A stretch of DNA of 64,000 nucleotides from an uncultured Dongia sp. (GTDB taxonomy: Bacteria > Pseudomonadota > Alphaproteobacteria > Dongiales > Dongiaceae). The stretch spans positions 372,001 to 436,000 of the forward strand of contig NZ_CAKZGO010000004.1 of NCBI RefSeq assembly GCF_936916975.1. The letters run 5' to 3'. The notes beneath the pieces were generated by a model. It searched no databases and was not told the origin of the DNA. It saw nothing but the letters and a program-made list of their open reading frames with translations. The position numbers and the translations under genes were made by a program. This document shows positions 51,406-60,643 of this stretch, one piece after another (the stretch's first letter is position 1; the number at the start of each line of letters is the position of its first letter).

Positions 51406-52453
51406 GGGACCAGCCGCTTTTGGCCTGCACCCGGCGCAGGACGATGGCAAAGACGGGGACGCCGATGAGCGCGGTGATGATGCCGAGCGGCAATTCAGCC
51501 ACCGTCGCCGTGCGCGCGATGTTGTCGACCAGCAGCAGATAGATGGCGCCCAGCAAGGCGGAGACCGGCAGCAGGCGGCCGTGATCCGGCCCCACCAGAG
51601 CGCGCGCCACATGCGGGATGACGAGGCCGACCCAGCCGATGATCCCTGAGGTCGCCACCACGCCGGCGGAGATGATCGAGATGGCGATGAAGATGGTCCA
51701 TTGCACCAGTTCGATCGGCGCCCCCAGCGCCCGCGCCTTCTGCTCGCCCAATGAGAGGATGTTGATCTGATAGCGCAGCAGGAAGATGACGATCATCGGC
51801 GGCAGGATGGCGAGCGACATCAGTATGAGATCGCGATAGCTGGTGGCGGCGATGCTACCCATCAGCCAATAGGTGATGGCCGGCAGCTTCTGCTGCGGGT
51901 CGGCCAGCAGCTTGCAGATTGAAATGGCGGCGGTGAAGAAGGCCGAGACGACCACCCCGGCCAGCACCAGGGTCAGCGTCGAGGCGCGGCCGCGCACCGT
52001 CGCCAACCCCTTCACCGCCAGCAGGCTGCCCATGCCGAAGGCGAAAGAGGCCGCCAGAACCGGATAGCCGCCGCCGACGAGCAGGATGGCGAGCGTGCCG
52101 CCGAAACCCGCCCCGAAGGTGACACCGATGGTGCTGGAATCGACCAGCGGGTTGCGGAACAGGCCCTGCAGTGCCGCGCCTGAGATGGCGAGGCCGGCGC
52201 CGACCAGGATCGCGGCCAGGACGCGCGGCAGCCGGATTGATTCCACCACATCGGCCTGCACCGTCGTCCAGCTCGGTGTTTGCGCCGGGATCACATTATC
52301 GAGGAGGATGCGCCCGACATCGACGATGCCGATGTCGTAGCGCCCCACCGTGATCGAATAAAGCAGGCAGAAGACCAGCAGCAGCGACAGCAACAGGATG
52401 ATCACCCAGCTGCGCATGCGCGCGCCGCCTTGCGCTGTGGCCATCGCCAGCAT
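51398..52453 (-). CDS. FecCD-type ABC permease
   Basis: 351 residues, many hydrophobic segments; LPRVLAAILVGAGLAISGAALQGLFRNPLVDSSTIGVTFGAGFGG and IVATSGIIGWVGLVIPHVARALVGPDHGRLLPVSALLGA are the family fingerprints. Inner membrane. The frame starts at ATG 52453, 8 bases after the binding-protein stop; ATG 52444 or 52417 are possible. Confidence 0.95.
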   Translation of the reverse strand: MLAMATAQGGARMRSWVIILLLSLLLVFCLLYSITVGRYDIGIVDVGRILLDNVIPAQTPSWTTVQADVVESIRLPRVLAAILVGAGLAISGAALQGLFRNPLVDSSTIGVTFGAGFGGTLAILLVGGGYPVLAASFAFGMGSLLAVKGLATVRGRASTLTLVLAGVVVSAFFTAAISICKLLADPQQKLPAITYWLMGSIAATSYRDLILMSLAILPPMIVIFLLRYQINILSLGEQKARALGAPIELVQWTIFIAISIISAGVVATSGIIGWVGLVIPHVARALVGPDHGRLLPVSALLGAIYLLLVDNIARTATVAELPLGIITALIGVPVFAIVLRRVQAKSGWSHD

Positions 52454-52461
52454 GATCCGGC

Positions 52462-53538
52462 TCAGCCGAAGATATCTAGATAGCCGGCGGAATCCTTGTT
52501 CTGCTCAAGCTCCAGGATGAAGCGGATCTGCTCCTCCGTGAGGTCGCGGCGGTAGACCAGGCTGTAGCCTTCCTTGAGTGTCTCGCCGAAGTTCTTGGCA
52601 TCCTTGAAGCGTTCCGGATGAGCGACCCGCGCCAGCCAATCGTCGGAGAGGTAGATCTCCGCCGCATCCGGCGAGCGGTTGAATTGCGGGAATTTATAGA
52701 CCCGCTTGTTCTTGACCGCATCCAGGCTGGAAAGCGCCTGGTTGCTGTAGAAATCGGCCGGCGTCAGATCGGCTGCGTAAGACGGGATGACGATGATCGA
52801 GGGGTTCCACACCAGCAGCTGCTCGGCATCGACCGTGCGCCACCATTCGCCGGTATCGTCGGCGGCCAGGTTGGTGGTGCCGCTTAAGGTGTAATCCTGG
52901 GAGCTGTTGGCGATGATGCGGAAGCTGTCCTTGATCTCGTCGACCACCAGCATGGAGACCGTCTCAGTCGGCTTCACTGCAGCGAAGGTCTCGCGCAGGG
53001 CTTTGTCCGAGGCATCCTGCTGCTGCAGGATCGCCTGGGCGCGGTCGATGCGGCCGGAGGTGTAGCCGGCCAGCATCAGATAGTCACGGCGATCCTGATT
53101 GGTGCAGCAATTGTAGCCGATCACAGTCAGGCCGACGCGCTCCAGCGGCTCCATGATCTTCGGATCGAAGGTCCATTGCTGCACGACGTCCGGCTTCAGC
53201 TCCAGGATCGCTTCCACATTGGGCGCGAAGCCGTCGCCGGCCACATTCATGTCGAGCTTGAGGAATTCCGGCAGGATCTGCGCATAGAAGCTGCCCTCAT
53301 ACATCTTCTTCGCCTTCTTGTTCACGCCGACGATGTGTTTGCTCTCCCCCTCGACCGCGTAATAGACCAGCGGGCCGGAGGCGAACATCGAGACGACACG
53401 CTCCGGCGGCGCCTTGAGGGCGATGACCTTGCCGCGGTGATCGAGGAAGCGGATCTCTTCGGCCGCGGCGCCGGAAAGAGCGGTGGCGAGGACGGCGACG
53501 CCCAGGCCACAGCCAGCCAGAATCTGCGAAATTTTCAT
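52462..53538 (-). CDS. Periplasmic substrate-binding protein, FecB/BtuF type
   Basis: 358 residues from ATG 53538 (GGGGGTGATC before it). Signal peptide (LAGCGLGVAVLATALSGAAA). Class III SBP pattern: ERVVSMFASGPLVYYAVEGESKHIVGVNKKAKKM, NVEAILELKPDVVQQW and the C-lobe NPSIIVIPSYAADLTPADF. Soluble periplasmic binder of iron chelate, heme or corrinoid. Promoter region holds a Fur box at 53571-53589. Confidence 0.93.
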   Translation of the reverse strand: MKISQILAGCGLGVAVLATALSGAAAEEIRFLDHRGKVIALKAPPERVVSMFASGPLVYYAVEGESKHIVGVNKKAKKMYEGSFYAQILPEFLKLDMNVAGDGFAPNVEAILELKPDVVQQWTFDPKIMEPLERVGLTVIGYNCCTNQDRRDYLMLAGYTSGRIDRAQAILQQQDASDKALRETFAAVKPTETVSMLVVDEIKDSFRIIANSSQDYTLSGTTNLAADDTGEWWRTVDAEQLLVWNPSIIVIPSYAADLTPADFYSNQALSSLDAVKNKRVYKFPQFNRSPDAAEIYLSDDWLARVAHPERFKDAKNFGETLKEGYSLVYRRDLTEEQIRFILELEQNKDSAGYLDIFG

Positions 53539-53570
53539 GATCACCCCCATTTGCCATATATTGCGCGATT

Positions 53571-53589
53571 AATAATCATTCGCATTCTC
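53571..53589 (-). promoter_or_regulatory. Fur box upstream of the ABC uptake operon
   Basis: On the minus strand it reads GAGAATGCGAATGATTATT, close to the 19-base Fur consensus (GATAATGATAATCATTATC; 14 of 19 by my count). It lies 33-51 bases before the binding-protein start codon, in position to repress it under iron sufficiency. Confidence 0.7.
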
Positions 53590-53721
53590 AAAAGCAATGG
53601 GATTCGCGCGCTGGCCATGGCCTAGTTTAGGCGGCGCCAGCTCTCCCACAAACGGACCAGAACACTCGTATTCGATCGCGGAAGTTGTATACTGCGGACA
53701 CAACTTGCACGGATAATTCCC

Positions 53722-56700
53722 ATGAATGATGCCATCGAGGAAAGTCTGCCCGAAACGACATCCTTCAAGCAGGCAGCGGACTGGGAAGATGCTGGAGCCG
53801 CGGCGATTGCCGCTTTCGGCAGCCAGGCAAACATGCGCGCCGAGGCGCTCATCAAATCTATTCGCCAGAGCGTTCGGTATTGCGAGGTTGTCGAGGCAGA
53901 AAAATTACTGCTGATCGACATGCGCGCAATGCTGCTGGGCATGCTGTCCGTCGGCTTGCAGGATACGCCGTCCTCCACTTTCGGAAACACGGCGACATGG
54001 TTCGCAGACTGGCTGCAATCGCGTATCAGCCTGAATGAGCTGGGGGCGGTCGTGATGGGTGGCGCCAGAACGGGAACGGATACTGTCCTGGGCGCCTTGC
54101 ACAACGGCTTTCAGATCAGAATATCGAGGTCGATGCAGGCAATCTTGCCGCTGGCCGTCGGCTTTGCTCGTGACACCGTCGGTCGGGAGGTTGCAGATCT
54201 GCGGCATTTCATCGCCGCCGCACTGACGCATGTGCCGAACTTGTGGTCGAAGCTACCCGAGTTCAGTCATCTGACGGCGGCAGACACCGCGGCATTTCGA
54301 CGGGCCTTGCTAGAGAGAATCACGCGCAATCCAGAACGTGGTGAAAATGTCGACGCCTGGAAGCGGATTCTGGCCCCGTTGCCCGGCGACAATGCAAATC
54401 TCCGGATCAGCCGCCTGCCCGGCTTCACGTCGGATCGGCCGGCGACCAGTGCCAGCGGCGATCCTCTGGCTGTCGACGCCGATGCCCGTGCGTTTGCCAA
54501 TCTGATCTGCTCGACCGATACGGTGTTGCCGCTATCGATTGGCGTCTTCGGCGGCTGGGGTTCGGGCAAATCGAGCTTCATGCAGCGACTGGAGGAGCGG
54601 ATCGGCGACCTGACCAGTCCGGAAAAGCAGCGCCCGGCGGGGACGCAGTTCGTCTCCAACATCATTCACATCCGCTTCAACGCCTGGCATTTCGCCGACG
54701 CCAATCTGTGGGCCAGCCTCACGGCTGAGTTTTTCGACCAGCTGCGCGTCGGTGGTTTTGCCAATGCCAACAATGATCTGTACGCACGGCTCATCGACCG
54801 GGTAAACAGCCACGTGCATTCGCTGTCAAAAACGGTCGATGCCACCCGTGACGCACTGGCAAGGAGCCGGAAGGATCTGCTGGCAGCGCAGCAAACACAT
54901 GACAATGCCATCAAGACGGCGGATGCAGCCACCCGGCAGATTTTTTCACAGGTCCTGGTGAACTCAGTCGTCGATGCCTTCAACGCGCGGCGCGATGATC
55001 TGCAGAAGATCATCAAGGATAAGTCAGGTGCCGAGCTAGGCGATTTCGTCGAACTGGCAAAACTCACCACAACGATCGGCGGCCAGATCAAACTTGTCAT
55101 CCGCATCCTGTGGGCACATCGCTGGCAGCTCTGGCTCGCGGTTCTGGCCATTCTCCTCCTGGCGATCCTGTGCTTCGGTCTTTACAAGGAGCCTCTGCAA
55201 GGTCGGATGTCGTCAGGTGATGACTGGCCATTCGGCACAGTATTCATCGGCCATGCTCTCGAGTTCCTCACCGAGCATGCCAGTTGGAGTGCGGTCGGTG
55301 GAATCGGCACGTTCATCGCCGCGTTGCTGCCCGCCTTGAGGCTCGTCGCCCGCCTGTCAAAGAGCGTCACCGGATTTGCCCGGAAGCTCCAAGACGTGAA
55401 GGTGGAAGATGCCAAGGCCGTGCTTGAGAGCGAGGGCAAACTGCGCGTGGCGGCAGCGGAGACCAAGGCGCAAGAGGAAGCGATCGAGCGCGCCAACCGC
55501 TCGCTTTCCCGCTATGTGGCACCCGACAGCAGCCCCAATCCACCGCGCCTGTTGCGCTTCATCCTGGAAGACAATCCCGATACCAAGGAGATGGAAAAGG
55601 AGATCGGCCTGATCAGCCGCGCCCGCCGCCTGTTCCAGGCAGTGGATGAGATCGTCCGGCAGGAACAGAAAAAACGGTTGGAGGGCAAGCCGCGCGATCT
55701 ACAGGTACCGGAGCGGATCGTACTCTATATTGACGATCTCGACCGCTGCACGCCGCAACAGGTCTATGCCGTGCTGCAGGCCATTCACCTGCTGCTGGCC
55801 TTTGAACTGTTCGTGGTCGTGGTGGCGGTCGACGTCCGCTGGATCGAGCGGGCGCTGGCAGAGCAGAACAGCCTGCCGGCCATCGAGCCCGAAAAATCCG
55901 CGGGCGACGCGCAAGCCTCTGGGACACAAGCCTCTGGGAAACGGGAGCTCGATCCACGCAAGCTTACCATCAACTATCTGGAAAAAATCTTTCAACTGCC
56001 GTTCTGGCTGAAGCCGCTATCCACTGACGGCAACAATGCGGGCAGCTATGGCGCCTATGTGCAGGCATTGCTCGCAAACCGGCCGGCTGCGGCGCAGCCA
56101 TCGAGGACCACGCCAGGCACTGACCCCGCGCCAGCGCCCGACAAGGTGCCGCCGGTGGGCGCCGATACGCAGCCACAGGCGCCAAGTCCGGCGCCACAAC
56201 CCGGTGCCGGAACCTCATCGCCGGTGGATCCGCCCAGCCCGGCAGCTGAGGTGCCACCGGCTGAATCCTTTGAAGCAATGATTCTGACACCTGAGGAGAT
56301 CAAATTCTTGGGCGATGGCGCCATCGGCCGCATTGCTCCCCGAGAGCCGCGCGGGGTGAAGCGGATGATCAACGTCTATCGTGTGTTGCGCGCCAGCATG
56401 TCCCCGGACGATCTGCATGCGCTGACCGGCGACGTCCACACCGCGCCAACCTATCCGCTGGCCATTTTCATGGCGGCACTCGAGACCGGGCAGGACGTCG
56501 ATGTCGCCAACAATTTTTATGACGGCCTGCGCAAATGCTTAGCGCAGGAACCGGTCGATGAGCAGAATTTGGATGCAACTCTCAACCCGCACTCGACCAC
56601 GTCGGAAGGCTGGAAACTAATCGGTGCCGCGCTTCAGAATCGTCCCGATCTGCTGCAAGCATTGCGGCGCACCACAAAGGAGCGCGGCGACAAACCGGCC

Positions 56701-56766
56701 AATATCGGCGAATGGCTGAAGGTGGCCAGAATCGTCCGCCGCTACTCTTTCAACAGATACACGTGA
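53722..56766 (+). CDS. KAP-family membrane P-loop NTPase
   Basis: 1014 residues. Walker A GGWGSGKSS (about 277-285), KAP-typical FNAWHFADANLWASLTAEFF after it, two membrane segments (about 466-488 and 521-545) inserted between Walker A and Walker B, and Walker B IVLYIDDLDRCTPQQVYAVLQAI (about 666-690). Helical coiled coil near 369-415 and 560-596, a Pro-rich linker near 787-848, and a 170-residue tail. The layout is that of the KAP NTPase family (Kidins220/PifA). N-terminal 200 residues are helical and unassigned. Some KAP proteins exclude phage; none is proven here. Monocistronic. Confidence 0.88.
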   Translation: MNDAIEESLPETTSFKQAADWEDAGAAAIAAFGSQANMRAEALIKSIRQSVRYCEVVEAEKLLLIDMRAMLLGMLSVGLQDTPSSTFGNTATWFADWLQSRISLNELGAVVMGGARTGTDTVLGALHNGFQIRISRSMQAILPLAVGFARDTVGREVADLRHFIAAALTHVPNLWSKLPEFSHLTAADTAAFRRALLERITRNPERGENVDAWKRILAPLPGDNANLRISRLPGFTSDRPATSASGDPLAVDADARAFANLICSTDTVLPLSIGVFGGWGSGKSSFMQRLEERIGDLTSPEKQRPAGTQFVSNIIHIRFNAWHFADANLWASLTAEFFDQLRVGGFANANNDLYARLIDRVNSHVHSLSKTVDATRDALARSRKDLLAAQQTHDNAIKTADAATRQIFSQVLVNSVVDAFNARRDDLQKIIKDKSGAELGDFVELAKLTTTIGGQIKLVIRILWAHRWQLWLAVLAILLLAILCFGLYKEPLQGRMSSGDDWPFGTVFIGHALEFLTEHASWSAVGGIGTFIAALLPALRLVARLSKSVTGFARKLQDVKVEDAKAVLESEGKLRVAAAETKAQEEAIERANRSLSRYVAPDSSPNPPRLLRFILEDNPDTKEMEKEIGLISRARRLFQAVDEIVRQEQKKRLEGKPRDLQVPERIVLYIDDLDRCTPQQVYAVLQAIHLLLAFELFVVVVAVDVRWIERALAEQNSLPAIEPEKSAGDAQASGTQASGKRELDPRKLTINYLEKIFQLPFWLKPLSTDGNNAGSYGAYVQALLANRPAAAQPSRTTPGTDPAPAPDKVPPVGADTQPQAPSPAPQPGAGTSSPVDPPSPAAEVPPAESFEAMILTPEEIKFLGDGAIGRIAPREPRGVKRMINVYRVLRASMSPDDLHALTGDVHTAPTYPLAIFMAALETGQDVDVANNFYDGLRKCLAQEPVDEQNLDATLNPHSTTSEGWKLIGAALQNRPDLLQALRRTTKERGDKPANIGEWLKVARIVRRYSFNRYT

Positions 56767-56769
56767 TCA

Positions 56770-58413
56770 TCATGCTGGCAGCGCCGGCAGCCGCTGCGCC
56801 AATTCCTCGACCAGGACGCGGGTGTTCTCGCTGTAATCGATCGGGATATTGACCAGATGGACGCCGCCTTGGGCGAAGGCCGTCTCCAGCGCCGGGATGA
56901 AATCGGCGATGCTGCTAACGCGGGTGCCGCGGGCGCCGTAGGATTCGGCATATTTCACAAAATCGGGGTTGCCGAAGGTCATGCCGAAATCCGGAAACTT
57001 GTCGACCGCCTGCTTCCAGCGGATCATGCCATAGGCGCCGTCTTCGAGGACGAGGACGACGAGGTTGAGCTTGAGCCTCACCGCCGTTTCCATTTCCTGG
57101 CTGTTCATCATGAAGCCGCCATCGCCGCACACCGCCATGACGCGGCGCTTCGGGTAGAGGATGGCGGCCATCATCGCCGAGGGCAGCCCCGCCCCCATCG
57201 TCGCCAGCGCATTGTCGAGGAGCAGCGTGTTGGCGACCGTGGTGCGGTAGTTGCGCGCGAACCAGATCTTGTACATGCCGTTATCGAGGGCGACGATGCC
57301 GTCGGCCGGGATCACCTGGCGGATGTCATGGACGATGCGCTGCGGGGTGAAGCGATCCTCGGTGGCGCGGTCGGCGATGCGCGCGAGGATGCCCTTGCGC
57401 AAGGGCAGCAAGGCGCTGGCATGGGTCAGCTTCCCCTCCAGCCGGTCGGCGAGCAACCGCAGGCTGGGGCCGATATCGCCGATCACCTCGGCCTGCGGGA
57501 AATAGACCTGCTCGACGGTTGCCGGCTGATAGCCGACATGGATCACGTGGGGTCCGTCGGGGCCCATGATGAAGGGCGGCTTCTCGATCGTGTCATGGCC
57601 GATGGTGATGATGAGATCGGCGCGCTCGATCGCGTCATGAACATAGTCGCGTTCGGACAGGGCCGCTGTGCCCATATAAAGTTCTGTCCCGCCGGGCACC
57701 GTGCCCTTGCCCATCTGCGTGGTGAAATAGGGAATGCGGGTGCGCAGGACGAATTGCGCGAGATCAGTCGTTGCGCGCGGCCGGGAGGCCGCGGCACCCA
57801 GCATGATCAGCGGATGCTTGGCCGCCAGCACCATGGCAGCGGCGCGGTCGAGCGCCTGGCTGCCGGCGACCGGTAGCTCGACCGGATGCGGCGGGATCAT
57901 GGAGACGGCGGCGCATTCTTCGGCGGCGATGTCTTCCGGCAGTTCGAGATGGACCGGGCCGGGCCGTTCCTCCTGGGCAACACGGAACGCTTCGCGCACC
58001 ATGGTCGGAATCATGCGGGTCGAGACGATCTGATGGGTGAGCTTGGTGAGCGGGCGCATGGTCGCCACCACGTCGACGATCTGGAACCGCGCCTGGCGCG
58101 AGGACAGGACACCCTTCTGCCCGGTGATCATGACCATCGGCATGCCGCCCAGATGCGCATAAGCCGCACCGGTCGTGAAGTTGAGCGCGCCGGGGCCAAG
58201 GGTCGCGATGCAGACGCCGGGCTTGCCGGTAAGCCTGCCATAGGTGGCGGCCATGAACGCCGCCGCCTGTTCATGCCGGGTCAGGACCAGCTGGATGGAG
58301 GAGTTGCGCAGGGATTCGACGACATCGAGATTCTCTTCCCCCGGCACGCCGAAGATCCGGTCGACGCCCTCATTCTCCAGCGCCGCCACCAGCAGATCAG
58401 ATCCCTTGCTCAT
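56770..58413 (-). CDS. Acetolactate synthase large-subunit family TPP enzyme
   Basis: 547 residues. TPP enzyme: catalytic Glu48 in TRHEQAAAFMA, FGVPGEENLDVVESL start, and TPP motif GDGGFMMNSQEMETAVRLKLNLVVLVLEDGAYG with Asn. Forms acetolactate from pyruvate, either for valine/isoleucine synthesis or catabolic (AlsS/BudB). No small-subunit gene is adjacent, which fits a catabolic enzyme. Stop converges with the KAP gene by 3 bases. Confidence 0.93.
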   Translation of the reverse strand: MSKGSDLLVAALENEGVDRIFGVPGEENLDVVESLRNSSIQLVLTRHEQAAAFMAATYGRLTGKPGVCIATLGPGALNFTTGAAYAHLGGMPMVMITGQKGVLSSRQARFQIVDVVATMRPLTKLTHQIVSTRMIPTMVREAFRVAQEERPGPVHLELPEDIAAEECAAVSMIPPHPVELPVAGSQALDRAAAMVLAAKHPLIMLGAAASRPRATTDLAQFVLRTRIPYFTTQMGKGTVPGGTELYMGTAALSERDYVHDAIERADLIITIGHDTIEKPPFIMGPDGPHVIHVGYQPATVEQVYFPQAEVIGDIGPSLRLLADRLEGKLTHASALLPLRKGILARIADRATEDRFTPQRIVHDIRQVIPADGIVALDNGMYKIWFARNYRTTVANTLLLDNALATMGAGLPSAMMAAILYPKRRVMAVCGDGGFMMNSQEMETAVRLKLNLVVLVLEDGAYGMIRWKQAVDKFPDFGMTFGNPDFVKYAESYGARGTRVSSIADFIPALETAFAQGGVHLVNIPIDYSENTRVLVEELAQRLPALPA

Positions 58414-58474
58414 CGCCTTGCTCCTTTTAGCTCACCTGGGGTCGCATCCTAGGACATATCGGCAGGGCAAACAC

Positions 58475-59752
58475 CTACGCCTTCGGGTTCGTGACGATCC
58501 GAGAACTGGCGGCGATGCTGAGCACCAACAGGCCAACCAGGATGAAAGCAAGGTTGAGGCTGGTCCAATCGGCGACGAAGCCGATGAAAGCGGGACCCAC
58601 CAGAATGCCAGCATAGCCGATGGTGGTGATAGCAGCGATGGCGTGGCTGGGCGACATCGCCTTTTGCCGGCCGGTCGCCGTGTAGAGCACGGGCACGATG
58701 TTCGAGGCGCCGAGTCCAATGAGGGCGAAGCCGAGCAGCGAGAGATAGCCGTTCGGCACCAGGACGGCGAGGAGGAAGCCCGCGACGACGCAAAGGCCGC
58801 CGAACAGCAGCACGCGCCGCCCACCAAGTGCCGCCACGATGCGATCGCCGCTCAGGCGGCCGATGGTCATGGCGAGTGCAAAGGCTGCGTAGCCGATGCC
58901 GGCCGTCTCGCGGTCGAAGCCGCGCGCCTGGATCAGGAACAGGGCGCCCCAATCCAGCATGGCGCCTTCGGCGAGAAAAATGATGAAGCACAGAATGCCG
59001 ATGAACAGCACCATGCCATGCGGCGCCACGAAGAGCGGCGTCCGTTCGCCGCCGACATTGCCATAGGCCAGAAGATACGGGCCGGCGAGCAGGAGCAGCA
59101 GGCCGAGAAACGCTGCAGCGATCAGGCTGGCGCCGAACGGCGCGAAGCCGAGCCAGATGAGCCCGCTGACACCGCCGGCTCCCACCATGCCACCGACGCT
59201 GAACAGGCCGTGAAAGCCCGACATCATGGGCCGATGGGCGGCCTTTTCGACGATCACCGCCTGGATGTTGACGGCGACATCGGCGGTGCCGATGGCGGCG
59301 CCGAACAGGAACAGCGCACCGGCCAGCAAGGGAGCCGCGGTGACGTAGCTGAGCAGCGGCAGCGCGATGCAGACGAGAATGCCGGCCGCGACGATGACCG
59401 CGCGACAGCCGAAGCGCGTCGACAAGGCGCCCGACAGCGGCATGGCGACCAGCGATCCGGCGCCGAGGCAGAGCAGCAGCAGCCCCAGCGACCCGTCATC
59501 GAGCCCGGCTCGTGCCTTGGCATAGGGCACCAGCGGCGCCCAGGCGGCCAGCGCCACGCCGATGAACAGAAAGCTCAGGCGGGTGGAAAACTGCGCCTTG
59601 CCGCCCGGCGTCGCGTGTTCAGGCCCGGTCTGTTCTGGGTTGGTCTGTTCAGGCGCAAATATATGCTCGATCACGATGTCACAATGAGATGAGTGGAAGG
59701 GAATGAGTGGATCTGCGATCAGGCGCGTTGCGCAAAGATCGATGCGGCGCAT
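58475..59752 (-). CDS. MFS transporter
   Basis: 425 residues to ATG 59752; a GTG at 59674 would give 399 and fits better because residues before it look non-coding. Ribosome sites are weak for both. Twelve segments; FSTRLSFLFIGVALAAWAPLVPYAKARAGLDDGSLGLLLLCLGAGSL and MSGFHGLFSVGGMVGAGGVSGL are typical of the FucP/YbjJ-like group. Inner membrane, substrate unknown. Confidence 0.9.
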   Translation of the reverse strand: MRRIDLCATRLIADPLIPFHSSHCDIVIEHIFAPEQTNPEQTGPEHATPGGKAQFSTRLSFLFIGVALAAWAPLVPYAKARAGLDDGSLGLLLLCLGAGSLVAMPLSGALSTRFGCRAVIVAAGILVCIALPLLSYVTAAPLLAGALFLFGAAIGTADVAVNIQAVIVEKAAHRPMMSGFHGLFSVGGMVGAGGVSGLIWLGFAPFGASLIAAAFLGLLLLLAGPYLLAYGNVGGERTPLFVAPHGMVLFIGILCFIIFLAEGAMLDWGALFLIQARGFDRETAGIGYAAFALAMTIGRLSGDRIVAALGGRRVLLFGGLCVVAGFLLAVLVPNGYLSLLGFALIGLGASNIVPVLYTATGRQKAMSPSHAIAAITTIGYAGILVGPAFIGFVADWTSLNLAFILVGLLVLSIAASSRIVTNPKA

Positions 59753-59869
59753 TCTAGAGGCTGGCTGCGGAGCCTATCAACCGACAACTGCCCATCCGCT
59801 GGCGACAACCCCGCCAGCGATGGGGAGATCGCCCAATCCAAACCACCGTATCGCAGCGTATAGTCGGGC

Positions 59870-60532
59870 ATGATGACATCCCGCCGCAGATTGCTCGCCA
59901 CGACGGTCGCCGCCTTGCTGCCGGTGCGGGGCCTGGCACAGGAGACGCCGCCGCCCCTTGCCGTCGCACGTTTCAGCGCGGGCGACCTTGCCGATTGGGA
60001 GCGCGAACGCTTTTCAGGCGAGACGATTTACCTCATCGAGCCGTTCGATGGGACCATGGCGCTGCATGCCAAAGCGGTCGGCACGGCATCCGGCCTTTAT
60101 CGCGAGAGGACGATCGATCTCAGGGCAACACCGATCGTTACCTGGCGTTGGGCGCTGGGCCAGGGAAAGGCCGGGCTCGATCCGCGGCAGAAGAAGGGCG
60201 ACGATTATCCGCTGCGGCTCTATTTCGTGGTGAAGCGCGGGCTGTTCAATCTCGATACCATCGCCGTGCAATATGTCTGGTCGCTGTCGCAGCCGGCCGG
60301 CACTTTCTGGCCCAATCCGTTCGCCCCGAGCGTCATGCAGATCGCCATCGACGACACGACCTCACCGCGCCAGCGGATGGTGCAGCACAGCCGCAACCTG
60401 CGCGATGACTTCCAGCGCCTGTTCGGCGAAATCATCGATCGCATTGACGTAGTCGCCATCATGACCGATGCCGACAATGCCGGCGGGATCAGCGAAGGCT
60501 GGTATGGCGATGTGAGTTTCCAGGCGGCGTGA
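59870..60532 (+). CDS. DUF3047 protein, Tat-like signal
   Basis: 220 residues. Signal SRRRLLATTVAALLPVRGLAQ has a twin-Arg start. The mature domain (LYRERTIDLRATPIVTWRWALGQ, KKGDDYPLRLYFVVKRGLF, AIMTDADNAGGISEGWYGDVSF) is DUF3047, exported beta-sandwich of unknown function. Divergent from the MFS gene, 111 bases upstream of DUF1223. Confidence 0.85.
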   Translation: MMTSRRRLLATTVAALLPVRGLAQETPPPLAVARFSAGDLADWERERFSGETIYLIEPFDGTMALHAKAVGTASGLYRERTIDLRATPIVTWRWALGQGKAGLDPRQKKGDDYPLRLYFVVKRGLFNLDTIAVQYVWSLSQPAGTFWPNPFAPSVMQIAIDDTTSPRQRMVQHSRNLRDDFQRLFGEIIDRIDVVAIMTDADNAGGISEGWYGDVSFQAA

Positions 60533-60643
60533 ACATCTGCCAAGTTCCAGATCGGGACACCCCGCGTAACAAATCGCCCGCACCTGCCGAAAACGCTAAA
60601 GAACCGCGGGAATATCCCGGTCGCAGCGAGGCGGAGGCGATAG

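Noticed and set aside
53722-56766. KAP gene as part of a multi-gene defence island
   Set aside because: Neighbours (ABC uptake, acetolactate synthase) are metabolic, and no integrase, restriction or toxin gene is nearby; only the single gene stays as a candidate.
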